From: an uncultured Bacteroidota bacterium
GTDB taxonomy: Bacteria > Bacteroidota > Bacteroidia > Bacteroidales > P3
Length of the DNA: 64,000 nucleotides
Direction: 5' to 3'
Assembly (NCBI GenBank): GCA_902791695.1
Contig: CADAWR010000009.1
Span: forward strand, 62,001-126,000
The position numbers were made by a program, and so were the translations under genes. The notes under the pieces were generated by a model. That model was not told where the DNA came from and did not search any database. It was given only the letters and a program-made list of their open reading frames with translations. Shown here piece by piece: positions 50,138 through 59,024 of this stretch (its first letter is position 1; every line of letters starts with the position of its first letter).

Positions 50138-51472
50138 ATGAAACGCATAGCACTAATAATAGCAATGGTCGTCGCAACTGCACCGGCAATAGGTCAGACA
50201 CTGACCTTGGACAGCTGTCTGGCGCTGGCGCGCAAGAACAACACCGACTTACGTACCTCCCAACTCGAGGTAATAAAGGCACAAGAGGTGAAGCGGCAGG
50301 TGTTTACCAAGTACTTCCCTCAAGTGCAAATAAGCGCATTCACCTACTATGCAGTAGACCCACTGGTGAGGTTCGGTATAGACGACATTCAATCGAACGA
50401 CATGCGCGAGCTGGTTGCCGACCTATACGAACTGGTGGCCACCGAAACAGACTTCAAGAGCGAAATGACGCTGATGAAGAAAGGTTCCAGCATTTCGGGA
50501 AGCTTTGCCCAGCCCATCTTCGCCGGAGGACGCATCATCAACGGCAACAGGTTGGCCAGCCTCGGTGTTGATGCCGCAGAACTGCAGGCACAGGCCAAGA
50601 TGCGCGACGTACTGGAGAACATCGAGTCTAGTTACTATCTCGTCACCGGACTTCAGCAGAAAGTGGCCACATTGGAAGCGGCATTAGCCCTGATTGACTC
50701 ACTTGATCGTACCGTTCAAGTAGCCCTTGCCAACGGTCTGGTCACCAACGCCGATGCACTGCAGGTGCAACTGAAACGCAACGAGATGCTCGCCAACAAA
50801 CAGCAGTTGACCAGTGGTATACGTCTCTCCAAGCGACTGCTCTGCCGCCAGATAGGCATAGACTATAGCGACGGTATAATGTTCGAAGAGCCCACAGGAG
50901 CAACACCACCTCCTGCCCTATTCTCATACAAGACTGTGGCCGACAGCCTGCGTCCAGAGATGCAGTTGCTGGAGCTCAACGTAAAGGCTGAGAAACTTAA
51001 GAAACTGATGACCATTGGTGAAAGTTTGCCACAGATAGCCCTCGTTGGCATCACCTACTACGGCAACATCATAAAAAAGGACGCAAGTTCTAACGGTATT
51101 GTGTTGCTTTCATTACAGGTGCCACTGACAAGCTGGTGGGAGACCTCTCACAAGATACACCAGCATAATATTGCCATCGAGGAAGCACAGATAAAACAAG
51201 ATAACCTAAGCAAGATGATGTCCCTTGAGGAGGAAAAAGCCTACAGCGACATGATGGATGCATACATGCTCATGAAGTCGGATAGTTCGGCTCTGGAGGT
51301 GGCTCAGGAAAATTACCGTCTGGCCAACCTCAACTACGAAGCTGGCAACGCCACTGTCTCGGACGTGCTGCAGGCTCACGCACTGCTGTTGCAAGCACAG
51401 AACGCCATAACAGAACGCAAGACCACATACACTGTGGCTCGCCGTCGACTGCTTGACATTAGAGAAAACTAA
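50138..51472 (+). CDS. TolC-family outer-membrane efflux protein
   Basis: A 444-residue protein with a signal peptide (cleavage after AIGQ, residue 20) and two TolC repeats of long helices: LTLDSCLALARKNNTDLRTSQ and ARQ-rich coiled coils around residues 150-220, then 330-440. It forms the trimeric exit duct for the preceding RND pump, starting 13 nt after the pump's stop. WG-repeat gene follows 23 nt later. Confidence 0.92.
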   Translation: MKRIALIIAMVVATAPAIGQTLTLDSCLALARKNNTDLRTSQLEVIKAQEVKRQVFTKYFPQVQISAFTYYAVDPLVRFGIDDIQSNDMRELVADLYELVATETDFKSEMTLMKKGSSISGSFAQPIFAGGRIINGNRLASLGVDAAELQAQAKMRDVLENIESSYYLVTGLQQKVATLEAALALIDSLDRTVQVALANGLVTNADALQVQLKRNEMLANKQQLTSGIRLSKRLLCRQIGIDYSDGIMFEEPTGATPPPALFSYKTVADSLRPEMQLLELNVKAEKLKKLMTIGESLPQIALVGITYYGNIIKKDASSNGIVLLSLQVPLTSWWETSHKIHQHNIAIEEAQIKQDNLSKMMSLEEEKAYSDMMDAYMLMKSDSSALEVAQENYRLANLNYEAGNATVSDVLQAHALLLQAQNAITERKTTYTVARRRLLDIREN

Positions 51473-51495
51473 CAGAATAAAAATAACACACCATA

Positions 51496-52848
51496 ATGAA
51501 GAAAAGTATCTTTATCACAGCACTGACAGTGCTATTCGCATTCGGCACACAAGCACAAAAGCCGGTGTTTGAGAGCGCCACACAGTCTTTCGGCTACAAG
51601 AACGAGAACGGAACATGGAAACTGATGCCACAGTACCAGCGTGCCGGCGAGTTCGAGGGTAATGTCAGAAGATGGGCGCCGGTGAAAGTTGACGGGAAAT
51701 GGGGGTGCATAGATATTGACGGCAACATGGTGTGCCGCAACATGTTCCCCACAAAGGAGGTAGCTCAGGAGGCCGGACGTCAATGGGAAAATCTGGTTGA
51801 ACCCGGCAAGTGGGTGTATCCCGCCCGCAACGCCTCCGACGGCCGCTGGGGTTTTGTCGACTACTACGGTCGCTGGAAATACCAGCCGATTTATCAAGCC
51901 GCCAACCCCCACCAGGGGCGCGATCCGAAGAGTTACGCCTCGGTCAAGAAAGACGACCGCTGGGGCTGCATAGACGGACGCGGTGTGCTGGTTGTCAACA
52001 ATATCTTCCACAGCGCAGAACAGGCGGAAGAGGCCGGTGCACAGTGGGCCGTTGGCCGTAACTACTACACATGGCGCGTGCCTGTCACCAATCCCAAGAA
52101 TGGTCTTTGGGGATTTGTTGACTATCTGGGGCGCTGGGCGGTACAACCATTGTACGAAGAAGTCACCCCTATGGGTAGCGACAACAACTACCCATACACA
52201 CAGGTGAAGCAGGAAGGACGCTGGGGCAACATCGACCGCAACGGCAACATCGTCAGCACCCCCATATTCTTCACGCAGGAAGAGGCCGCTGACGCCCTGC
52301 TGCAGTATGAGCACGGACGCAGCCTCGAAGGATGGCGTTATCCGGTGAGCAACCCCGTGAGCGGCAAGTGGGGCTGGGTAGACTGGAGCGGCGAATGGCG
52401 TATCCAGCCTAAATATGAAGCTGCCACACGCTTCGCCAACGATACCGGACTCTTCGCCACAGCCAAACTGGATGGCAAATGGATGGTGGTGAGCGACACC
52501 GGCGACGACCTCTCTCGCAATGTATTCACACTTAGCAGCGAAGCCTGGTTGGCTGGCGATCAGTGGGACCGTGGCGAAGAGCTAGGCCACTGGCTATACC
52601 CCATCATGGATCCCGGCACACAAGCCTGGGGATACGTCGATTACAAAGGCGAATGGGTCATTAAGCCAACGCTCGAGGATGCTAAGCTTTTCACCTATGT
52701 ATGGAACGACCGTGTGGCCCCTGCCAAGATGGATGGCAAATGGGGCTGCATCGACCACACTGGACAATTCGTGGTAAAGAATCAATACAACACTTCAGCA
52801 GAAGCGCAGATTGCAGGTCGTCGTTGGGCTGAAGGCCGCAAATTCTAA
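51496..52848 (+). CDS. Secreted WG-repeat protein
   Basis: A 450-residue exported protein (signal peptide, cleavage near TQAQ, residue 20). It contains about eight WG repeats, e.g. GKWGCIDIDGNMV, GRWGFVDYYGRWKYQP, DRWGCIDGRGVLVV, GLWGFVDYLGRWAVQP, GRWGNIDRNGNIV, GKWGWVDWSGEWRIQP and GKWGCIDHTGQFVV. WG repeats form beta-rich units of unknown function. It probably resides in the periplasm or on the surface. Cotranscription with the efflux operon is likely; dihydroorotase follows after 3 nt. Confidence 0.88.
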   Translation: MKKSIFITALTVLFAFGTQAQKPVFESATQSFGYKNENGTWKLMPQYQRAGEFEGNVRRWAPVKVDGKWGCIDIDGNMVCRNMFPTKEVAQEAGRQWENLVEPGKWVYPARNASDGRWGFVDYYGRWKYQPIYQAANPHQGRDPKSYASVKKDDRWGCIDGRGVLVVNNIFHSAEQAEEAGAQWAVGRNYYTWRVPVTNPKNGLWGFVDYLGRWAVQPLYEEVTPMGSDNNYPYTQVKQEGRWGNIDRNGNIVSTPIFFTQEEAADALLQYEHGRSLEGWRYPVSNPVSGKWGWVDWSGEWRIQPKYEAATRFANDTGLFATAKLDGKWMVVSDTGDDLSRNVFTLSSEAWLAGDQWDRGEELGHWLYPIMDPGTQAWGYVDYKGEWVIKPTLEDAKLFTYVWNDRVAPAKMDGKWGCIDHTGQFVVKNQYNTSAEAQIAGRRWAEGRKF

Positions 52849-52851
52849 AAT

Positions 52852-54171
52852 ATGAAAACACTGATATACAATGCGACCATCGTCAACGAGGGTCGCATTT
52901 TCAATGGTTCGGTACTAATCGAGGATGACCATATTGCTGAGATATTTCATGAAACATCTCCAATATCTGAATATGACAAGATTGTAGAGGCCTACGGTAT
53001 GCTGCTTCTGCCAGGCGTGATTGACACACATGTACATTTTCGCGACGGCGGCATGAGCGATAACCCCGCAGGAAACTTCTATACCGAGAGCCGCGCAGCA
53101 CGTGCTGGAGGTGTGACATCAGTGATTGACATGCCTAATACCAAGCCACAGACAACCACAATGGAGGCACTGGAGACCAAGGAATCCCTCGCAGCTCGCG
53201 ATAGCGCTGTAAATTACGGGTTTATGCTCGGCGCCACTAACAACAACATAGACACGTTGCTGGCCATAGAACCCACACGCTATGCAGCCATCAAGCTTTT
53301 TCTTGGCTCATCAACTGGCAACATGCTTGTCAACGATCCAGAACAACTCGACCGACTTTTCCGTGATGCAAATAAACTAATAGTAGCACACTGCGAAGAT
53401 GAGCGTGTGATACAGGCCAATATGGCCAATGCAAAACTTCAATATCAAGGAACACCCAATGAGTCTGCTGCCCTGCACCCTAAAATACGTAACAGCGAAG
53501 CCTGCTTTCTAAGCACCTACCATGCCATCGAACGTGCCCGCAAATATGGCACTCACCTTCATGTAGCACATATCTCTACCGCCACGGAACTCAGCCTACT
53601 CAGCAACTTTGATTTGGAAAAGAAGCACATCACGGCAGAGGTAACCCCTAACCATCTGTGGTTCGACGACCGCGACTATGCAGAACTGGGTAACCTCATC
53701 AAGTGCAACCCAGCTATCAAGAGTAATGACGACCGGCTGGCGCTTTGGGCCGCCCTCGAGGATGACATCATTGACACCATCGCCACCGACCACGCTCCTC
53801 ACCCACTGGAGGCAAAGAGCAAACCTTACTTTGATGCCCCAAGCGGCATACCATCCATCCAGCACTCACTGCAGATGATGCTTGAGGCGGCCATAAGCAA
53901 TGATGACTTGCTTACAATGATTGTACAGAAGATGTGCCACAATCCTGCCACACTATTCGGCATAAAGGATCGCGGTTTTATCCGCAAAGGCTACAAGGCC
54001 GACCTAGTACTTGCGCGCACCGGTGTAGAAGAGACCGTCACCAAGGAATCACTACTGAGCAAATGTGGCTGGAGTCCTCTTGAAGGACAGACATTCCACA
54101 CACATATAGAGTCCGTATACGTGAATGGAGACACCGATGGCACCGCCGAACAACTGGTCTTCAGTAAATAG
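52852..54171 (+). CDS. pyrC: Dihydroorotase
   Basis: A 439-residue amidohydrolase. Metal ligands: DTHVHFRDGG (HxH), the carbamate-Lys candidate in AIKLFLGSSTGN, VAHCEDE, HVAHISTATEL, and the final Asp in ATDHAPHP. Type I-like dihydroorotase of pyrimidine synthesis. It is unusual in following efflux and WG-repeat genes, which may only reflect read-through. Its stop lies 2 nt from the stop of the convergent minus-strand gene. Confidence 0.93.
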   Translation: MKTLIYNATIVNEGRIFNGSVLIEDDHIAEIFHETSPISEYDKIVEAYGMLLLPGVIDTHVHFRDGGMSDNPAGNFYTESRAARAGGVTSVIDMPNTKPQTTTMEALETKESLAARDSAVNYGFMLGATNNNIDTLLAIEPTRYAAIKLFLGSSTGNMLVNDPEQLDRLFRDANKLIVAHCEDERVIQANMANAKLQYQGTPNESAALHPKIRNSEACFLSTYHAIERARKYGTHLHVAHISTATELSLLSNFDLEKKHITAEVTPNHLWFDDRDYAELGNLIKCNPAIKSNDDRLALWAALEDDIIDTIATDHAPHPLEAKSKPYFDAPSGIPSIQHSLQMMLEAAISNDDLLTMIVQKMCHNPATLFGIKDRGFIRKGYKADLVLARTGVEETVTKESLLSKCGWSPLEGQTFHTHIESVYVNGDTDGTAEQLVFSK

Positions 54172-54173
54172 TA

Positions 54174-56015
54174 TTACTTGATTCCAACGACAAGTTTAAT
54201 TTTGTCGATGGAAGTCTCACGCCTCAAACTGGTATCGATATCCTTAGCGGTGGGACTCTTCTGTACCTCAATGAACGTCTCCTGAAGGGTGATTATGCGA
54301 TCGCACTGGCGACTGTAGCGGCGTAGATCCTCAAGGTTAGTAATTTCACTGACATCACTGTAGGCCTTGTATATACGGTTGTATGCCTTCACGATATTGC
54401 GAAATGGGTTTTCCTTGAAGTCAATCATCGAATCATTGCGCTTAATCTGGTCAAGCTTTTTCTTAGTAATCAGACAAAGATTCTGCATATCAATATGAGC
54501 CGTCAGCATGTCGATAAAACTGCGGCCACGCTCCACGGTGGCAAAGTTAGGCTTAAGGTCAGTCTGTTTACGTAAAAGTTTGTAACCATTAGCAAGCGTG
54601 CGGTCGAGTTTCTTCACCGACGTGATGGTGTCGTCATTGCGGGCTATAGTAGTGCGCAACGCAAGCACATCCATGTAGCACTGCTGCACGTTACGCACCT
54701 CCTCGAGCTGTGTTTCATAAACTTTAGCGCCTTCCGGGTCACGGAATGTCGGCAGAGGTATAAGGTTTTCGTTTATCTCACGGTAAGCCACCACCACATC
54801 ATACAGCTGTCTGTTGTCTGTACCACGTTTCATGATGGAGTCGGACCGTTGTGTAATCTCCTCAAGCTGGCTGAAATAGTCAATATATAACTGCTGGGCT
54901 GCCACAAAGTCTTCAAGACTTTGTATGAACAACAAGCTCTCGGCGTTAGTGGTGAATGACGGAGTCTGATTCAACCCTTTCAAGACCTCCTTGTACGAAC
55001 CAACAACAGCACGGTATTTCTTACCATACTGGTTGTTGATGGCATCGGTGCCTGTAGCTATGGCTGCTCGCAAGTCGATAGTTTGCATGTAACGCTGCTG
55101 CACATTGATGACCGTTCGCATACGGTTGATATACTCCTCATATTCTCTAACGTCAGCAAATGACACTGGCACCGAGGTATGCTTGAAGACCTTGGTATAA
55201 CTGCGATACACATCGCTGTTCTCTTTCTCACAGCGCACCTTCAGAACATTCTTGAAGTTCTCTATCTGGAATGGCAGTGAGTTGTTGCCCAGAACATTCT
55301 CCAACATGTCGTTCTGGAATGCATTGAGCTCATCCAGTTTAGCTATACTCTCGTTTGTAGCATTGCCCATCGACAGGTCATACTTGTTGTACACCATCAG
55401 ATAACTGTAGTAAAGGTCTTTGAGTTCCTTGAGCTTCACCTTATCTGTTATGCCTGCACCGTCACATTTCTCTATGATTGCCCTATGGTGCAGCTCTATG
55501 TTCGAACGCAAATCCGATGCAATACGGTTTCGCTCATCCTGCTGGCGGCGGGCCTCTTCTATGGCACGCTGACGTGCAGCTTCCTTTTCGGCCTCTATGC
55601 GTTGCTGCTCCAAACGACTATAACGTATGCTCATCTTGCCCATGAGATCGGCTAATCGACGCAGCCTGAACTCAAATATTGGATAGTCGGCCAACACAGT
55701 ATTGCTGTCGAGCCATATCAGACTGTCGCGGAACTCATAGTCATTCTCTATGGAACTTATAGCTTTCTGAGCTTTAGTGCGGATGGAGACGCAGAGGTTG
55801 GTGAGCGCGACATAATCCTCCGGCTGCTCTGCAAGATAGGCCATGGCAGCGGATGTGTCGTTAACCCATGCCGAATCCAGTCCATAGTTACCAAGTATCT
55901 CACCCACACTGAGCACTGTAGGCGGCTGCACAGGCTTGGCTTTCACCTTCGGCTTCTGAGCCATAACCGCGCCACAAACCATGATAGCACTCAAGAGCAA
56001 TAGCAGACGTTTCAT
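54174..56015 (-). CDS. Secreted coiled-coil protein of unknown function
   Basis: A 613-residue protein (start at 56015 chosen for the signal peptide MKRLLLLLSAIMVCGAVMAQ). Residues 120-200 are a charged coiled coil (QQRIEAEKEAARQRAIEEAR), followed by a long helical region in which segments of about 80-90 residues each have a loosely repeating form: QRYMQTIDLRAAIATG, QLYIDYFSQLEEITQR, QCYMDVLALRTTIARN, QNLCLITKKKLDQIKR. It probably works in the periplasm. I do not recognise a named family; it is probably Bacteroidota-restricted. It is convergent with pyrC, separated by 2 nt. Confidence 0.75.
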   Translation of the reverse strand: MKRLLLLLSAIMVCGAVMAQKPKVKAKPVQPPTVLSVGEILGNYGLDSAWVNDTSAAMAYLAEQPEDYVALTNLCVSIRTKAQKAISSIENDYEFRDSLIWLDSNTVLADYPIFEFRLRRLADLMGKMSIRYSRLEQQRIEAEKEAARQRAIEEARRQQDERNRIASDLRSNIELHHRAIIEKCDGAGITDKVKLKELKDLYYSYLMVYNKYDLSMGNATNESIAKLDELNAFQNDMLENVLGNNSLPFQIENFKNVLKVRCEKENSDVYRSYTKVFKHTSVPVSFADVREYEEYINRMRTVINVQQRYMQTIDLRAAIATGTDAINNQYGKKYRAVVGSYKEVLKGLNQTPSFTTNAESLLFIQSLEDFVAAQQLYIDYFSQLEEITQRSDSIMKRGTDNRQLYDVVVAYREINENLIPLPTFRDPEGAKVYETQLEEVRNVQQCYMDVLALRTTIARNDDTITSVKKLDRTLANGYKLLRKQTDLKPNFATVERGRSFIDMLTAHIDMQNLCLITKKKLDQIKRNDSMIDFKENPFRNIVKAYNRIYKAYSDVSEITNLEDLRRYSRQCDRIITLQETFIEVQKSPTAKDIDTSLRRETSIDKIKLVVGIK

Positions 56016-56046
56016 ATTCGCTTTTGATATTATGTATTTCTTATTT

Positions 56047-57471
56047 TCAGTCCCCGTACGACGAGGCATCGAAGCAGTGCGTGCAGATGCTCTCCTTCGG
56101 CAGGCCTATGGCTTCGCAAACGTCATTCACGGTGTTGAACTTAAGAGTATCCACACCAATATGTTGACGTATAACCTCCACCATGTCGGCATACTGTTTA
56201 GTTTCAGCATTCTGATAGAGGGCGAGCTGCTCCTTTGGCAACTGCGCGGCAGGCACTCCTTCAAGTTCCTCTATCACTCGACGCGTGATAAGCTCACGGT
56301 CGGTTTTGCTCTCGCTGAAGTTGAGGAATGTGCAACCGTGTACCAGCGGTGGGCAGCTGATGCGGACATGCACCTTCTTGGCACCGTAGTCGTAGAGCAT
56401 CTTTACGTTGTCGCGAAGTTGGGTGCCACGTACAATAGAGTCGTCACAGAAGACCACCTCTTTACCCTGCAGTACGGCACGGCTAGGTATGAGCTTCATC
56501 TTAGCCACCAGGAATCTGTCGGCCTGGCTCACCGGCATAAAGCTGCGGCTCCATGTGGGTGTGTACTTAAGCAAGCCACGCTTGTAAGGTATCTGGCGGC
56601 CATTACTGTAACCTAAGGCCATACCTATACCACTGTCGGGTATCGGGCTCACAAAGTCAGGGGTTATGTCATCGCGCTGACCCATAATGCGACCCAGATT
56701 GTAGCGCACCTCCTCGGTATTGATACCTTCGTATTCCGTGCAAGGATAGCCGTAGTATATCCACAAGAACGAGCATATCTGGTTCTTCTCCTCAGCCTGA
56801 CGCAACACCTTGATGCCTCCATCAGTGGTCACCTTGACCACCTCGCCTGGGCCGATAAAACGGCAAGTCTCGTAGCCCAAGTTCACATACGAGTGGCTCT
56901 CGCTGGCGAGAGCGTAGTCATTGCCCCTGCGACCTATCACTATCGGCGTGCGGCCATATCGGTCGCGTGCGGCAATGATACCATCAGGTGTCAATATCAG
57001 CATCGTGCAGCTACCCTTCACCCTGTTATACACATTCTCAATACCGTCCACAAAGTCCTTGCCCTGCGAAATGAGCAGCGCCACAAGCTCTGTGGGGTTT
57101 GTTTTGCCACGGCTCAGGTCGGTGAACTGCTGATGACGTGCCAAACAGTCCTGTTCCAACTCGTCAATATTGTTAATCTTGCTTACCGTAGCAATGGCGA
57201 AACGACCCAAATGCGAGTTCACCATCACCGGCTGTGCCTCCGTGTCACTGATGACGCCAATACCCACGTTGCCAGTCATCTCACCCAAATCCTTGGAGAA
57301 TTTCGGGCGGAAGTGTGAATTCTGAATGTTGTGGATGTTCTGGTGCGCCTGACCGTTATCGAAGGTTGCCAGACCGGCACGCTTGGTGCCAAGATGCGAA
57401 TGATAATCTGTCCCGTAGAACAAATCGGAGATACAAGGACGTTCACTTACTACGCCGAAGAATCCGCTCAT
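56047..57471 (-). CDS. Amidophosphoribosyltransferase-like protein lacking the N-terminal cysteine
   Basis: A 474-residue PurF homologue: N-terminal class II glutaminase fold (FFGVVSERPCISDLFYGTDYHSHLGTKRAG), then a phosphoribosyltransferase domain with the PRPP loop VVFCDDSIVRGTQLRD. The glutaminase nucleophile of PurF is Cys2; here residue 2 is Ser (MSGFFG), and no alternative start restores a Cys. This looks like the second, atypical PurF paralogue of Bacteroidota, in which the glutaminase is likely impaired; it could use free ammonia or do something else. A -7 box lies at 57553-57560 (minus). Confidence 0.85.
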   Translation of the reverse strand: MSGFFGVVSERPCISDLFYGTDYHSHLGTKRAGLATFDNGQAHQNIHNIQNSHFRPKFSKDLGEMTGNVGIGVISDTEAQPVMVNSHLGRFAIATVSKINNIDELEQDCLARHQQFTDLSRGKTNPTELVALLISQGKDFVDGIENVYNRVKGSCTMLILTPDGIIAARDRYGRTPIVIGRRGNDYALASESHSYVNLGYETCRFIGPGEVVKVTTDGGIKVLRQAEEKNQICSFLWIYYGYPCTEYEGINTEEVRYNLGRIMGQRDDITPDFVSPIPDSGIGMALGYSNGRQIPYKRGLLKYTPTWSRSFMPVSQADRFLVAKMKLIPSRAVLQGKEVVFCDDSIVRGTQLRDNVKMLYDYGAKKVHVRISCPPLVHGCTFLNFSESKTDRELITRRVIEELEGVPAAQLPKEQLALYQNAETKQYADMVEVIRQHIGVDTLKFNTVNDVCEAIGLPKESICTHCFDASSYGD

Positions 57472-57552
57472 AATACCTTTTTGTTTTTAAATGATTTTTA
57501 AATATATTGATAACGTTTTCGTTATAAGTCCCAATTACAAAATATTAAAGTG

Positions 57553-57560
57553 CAAAGATA
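57553..57560 (-). promoter_or_regulatory. Promoter -7 box for the PurF-like gene
   Basis: TATCTTTG on the minus strand; the nearest TTTG is 22 nt upstream, slightly wide. About 80 nt leader to the ATG at 57471. Confidence 0.55.
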
Positions 57561-57621
57561 CACTTTTTCTTAGTAATCTTTACAAAAAGTTACCAACAAA
57601 ATGTTACCAAAACGCCTGCCA

Positions 57622-58512
57622 TCAGTCTTTCAAGAAATCAGCAATCTTTCGCTCACTGATGTTGCGGTAGTGATATGTTGCTTGTGGCTCGCCGTCGTCA
57701 AGCAGCATAATCAGCGGTCTGTTACCATAGGTGATACCCAGAAAAAGCTCATTGCCAATGTCGGCAGGCTCCAAATAGACAATATCCGTGGTGTCAAGCT
57801 CGTGACGTTTTGCTATCGAGCTTATCTTCTCTCGACTCATGCGGCAGTATGGACACCCAGGCGTAACGAATGCCACCATCTTGTGTCCTTTGTCAAGCTG
57901 CTGCTCTTCAAGGGTCTCTTTCAGCAACTCTTTGTCATAAAGCATCTCTTCGTTGCCAAACATCCAGCTGTCTGGCACCGAGATGGTGAATACAGCCACC
58001 AGTACTGCAACCGCCATTCCTGCAACCATACACCTTTTCCATTTTTTTCTCATGCATCCCCCACCCTCACCCTTGCGCGTCTGGCGCATATAAAACAGCA
58101 CCAGCACTATCAGCACGGCATTCTTCAACAACGATACTGTCGGCGGCATGTTGACCAGTCGGCCCATGCACTGGCACGAGTCCGTACGCCCCATCAGGGC
58201 AGCATAGCACAGAAACAAACAGAACATCAGCAGAATTACCACTGCGGCGAGGTTCACCCACCTCCGCCACCATCCCACAGCTATGAGCAGTCCCAACAGG
58301 AACTCTATCGCTATACACAGGCGTGTGGCAATATACGTAAGGGTAAGCGGCATGAAGCCGAAAGAGAAGACGTATAGTTCAAAGTCGTCTATGGCCACAA
58401 GCTTGGCCACAGCCGAGACAATAAAGATTGCGGCAAGCAACACACGCAGGCACAAAGCCACCCAGCCACACCGGCATTTTGCCACAGCCTCAACCTCATT
58501 TTCCATATTCAC
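57622..58512 (-). CDS. MauE/DoxX-type membrane protein with thioredoxin-like domain
   Basis: A 296-residue protein. About four to five helices at the N-terminus carry a MauE/DoxX pattern (RVLLAAIFIVSAVAKLVAID, IAIEFLLGLLIAVGWWRRWV) and a loop with SCQCMGRL; a second segment contains one more helix (CMVAGMAVAVLVAVFTISV) and then a thioredoxin fold with the active site CPYC in FVTPGCPYCRMS. MauE proteins move reducing or oxidising equivalents across the membrane and here are fused with a periplasmic thioredoxin. It overlaps the small lipoprotein gene upstream by 17 nt. Confidence 0.8.
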   Translation of the reverse strand: MNMENEVEAVAKCRCGWVALCLRVLLAAIFIVSAVAKLVAIDDFELYVFSFGFMPLTLTYIATRLCIAIEFLLGLLIAVGWWRRWVNLAAVVILLMFCLFLCYAALMGRTDSCQCMGRLVNMPPTVSLLKNAVLIVLVLFYMRQTRKGEGGGCMRKKWKRCMVAGMAVAVLVAVFTISVPDSWMFGNEEMLYDKELLKETLEEQQLDKGHKMVAFVTPGCPYCRMSREKISSIAKRHELDTTDIVYLEPADIGNELFLGITYGNRPLIMLLDDGEPQATYHYRNISERKIADFLKD

Positions 58513-58759
58513 GGCAGGATACCTTGTGAATCTCCACTCGCCTCAACGAGTGCCTCGGCGGTGTCGATGTACTGTCGGTTATATGCTCCTCCTCGGCCAG
58601 TTCTGTAATACTCTCACATTTTAAACCACCGTCGACATATATTAGACGTAGCGAATTGTCCTCTTCCACGTCCTTGTACACGCACTTGCACTGGCGCTCC
58701 TTGTTGCAGGCGGCAAGCGTCAGCATCGCGGCAGCAGCTATTATCATTATCTTTTTCAT
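58496..58759 (-). CDS. Small Cys-rich lipoprotein A
   Basis: An 87-residue lipoprotein with lipobox LAAC (C18). After it come QCKC, a beta-rich body, KCES and a final SCREYG: five cysteines in all. It is clearly related to the next gene upstream (58764-59024), with the same pattern C-x5-C-[KR]-C and a later C-x-S. ATG at 58759 chosen because the 14 codons upstream are not lipoprotein-like. It overlaps the MauE/DoxX gene by 17 nt. Confidence 0.75.
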   Translation of the reverse strand: MKKIMIIAAAAMLTLAACNKERQCKCVYKDVEEDNSLRLIYVDGGLKCESITELAEEEHITDSTSTPPRHSLRRVEIHKVSCREYGK

Positions 58760-58763
58760 GGCG

Positions 58764-59024
58764 TCACTTTTCTTCAAAGATGCTGTCAATTTTGAACTCA
58801 TAATCCGTGCAGAGCAGTGGCTCGAGCCACACCGAGTCTAGCTCGTCATGGGCTTCATAATACCTCAGCGACGTGCACTCACCTTTGTCTATCTTGACAA
58901 TGCGCACAAGCGATGAGCCTCCACCGCGCACGATACAGCGGCAGGTCTTTGCCTTCGAGCAACCCGCCACCACGAGCAGCACTGCCGCTGCTGCCAGTAC
59001 CATTATCTTCCGTTTCATAATCAT
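58764..59024 (-). CDS. Small Cys-rich lipoprotein B
   Basis: An 86-residue lipoprotein with lipobox VAGC (C22 or C20 from the second Met). Motifs TCRC, GECTS, and PLLCTDY mirror lipoprotein A, so the two are tandem paralogues. No known domain. It overlaps the ftsK stop by 4 nt, so the order of translation is ftsK, B, A, MauE/DoxX. A redox or metal role with the MauE-thioredoxin protein is plausible, from cysteine content and position only. Confidence 0.75.
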   Translation of the reverse strand: MIMKRKIMVLAAAAVLLVVAGCSKAKTCRCIVRGGGSSLVRIVKIDKGECTSLRYYEAHDELDSVWLEPLLCTDYEFKIDSIFEEK

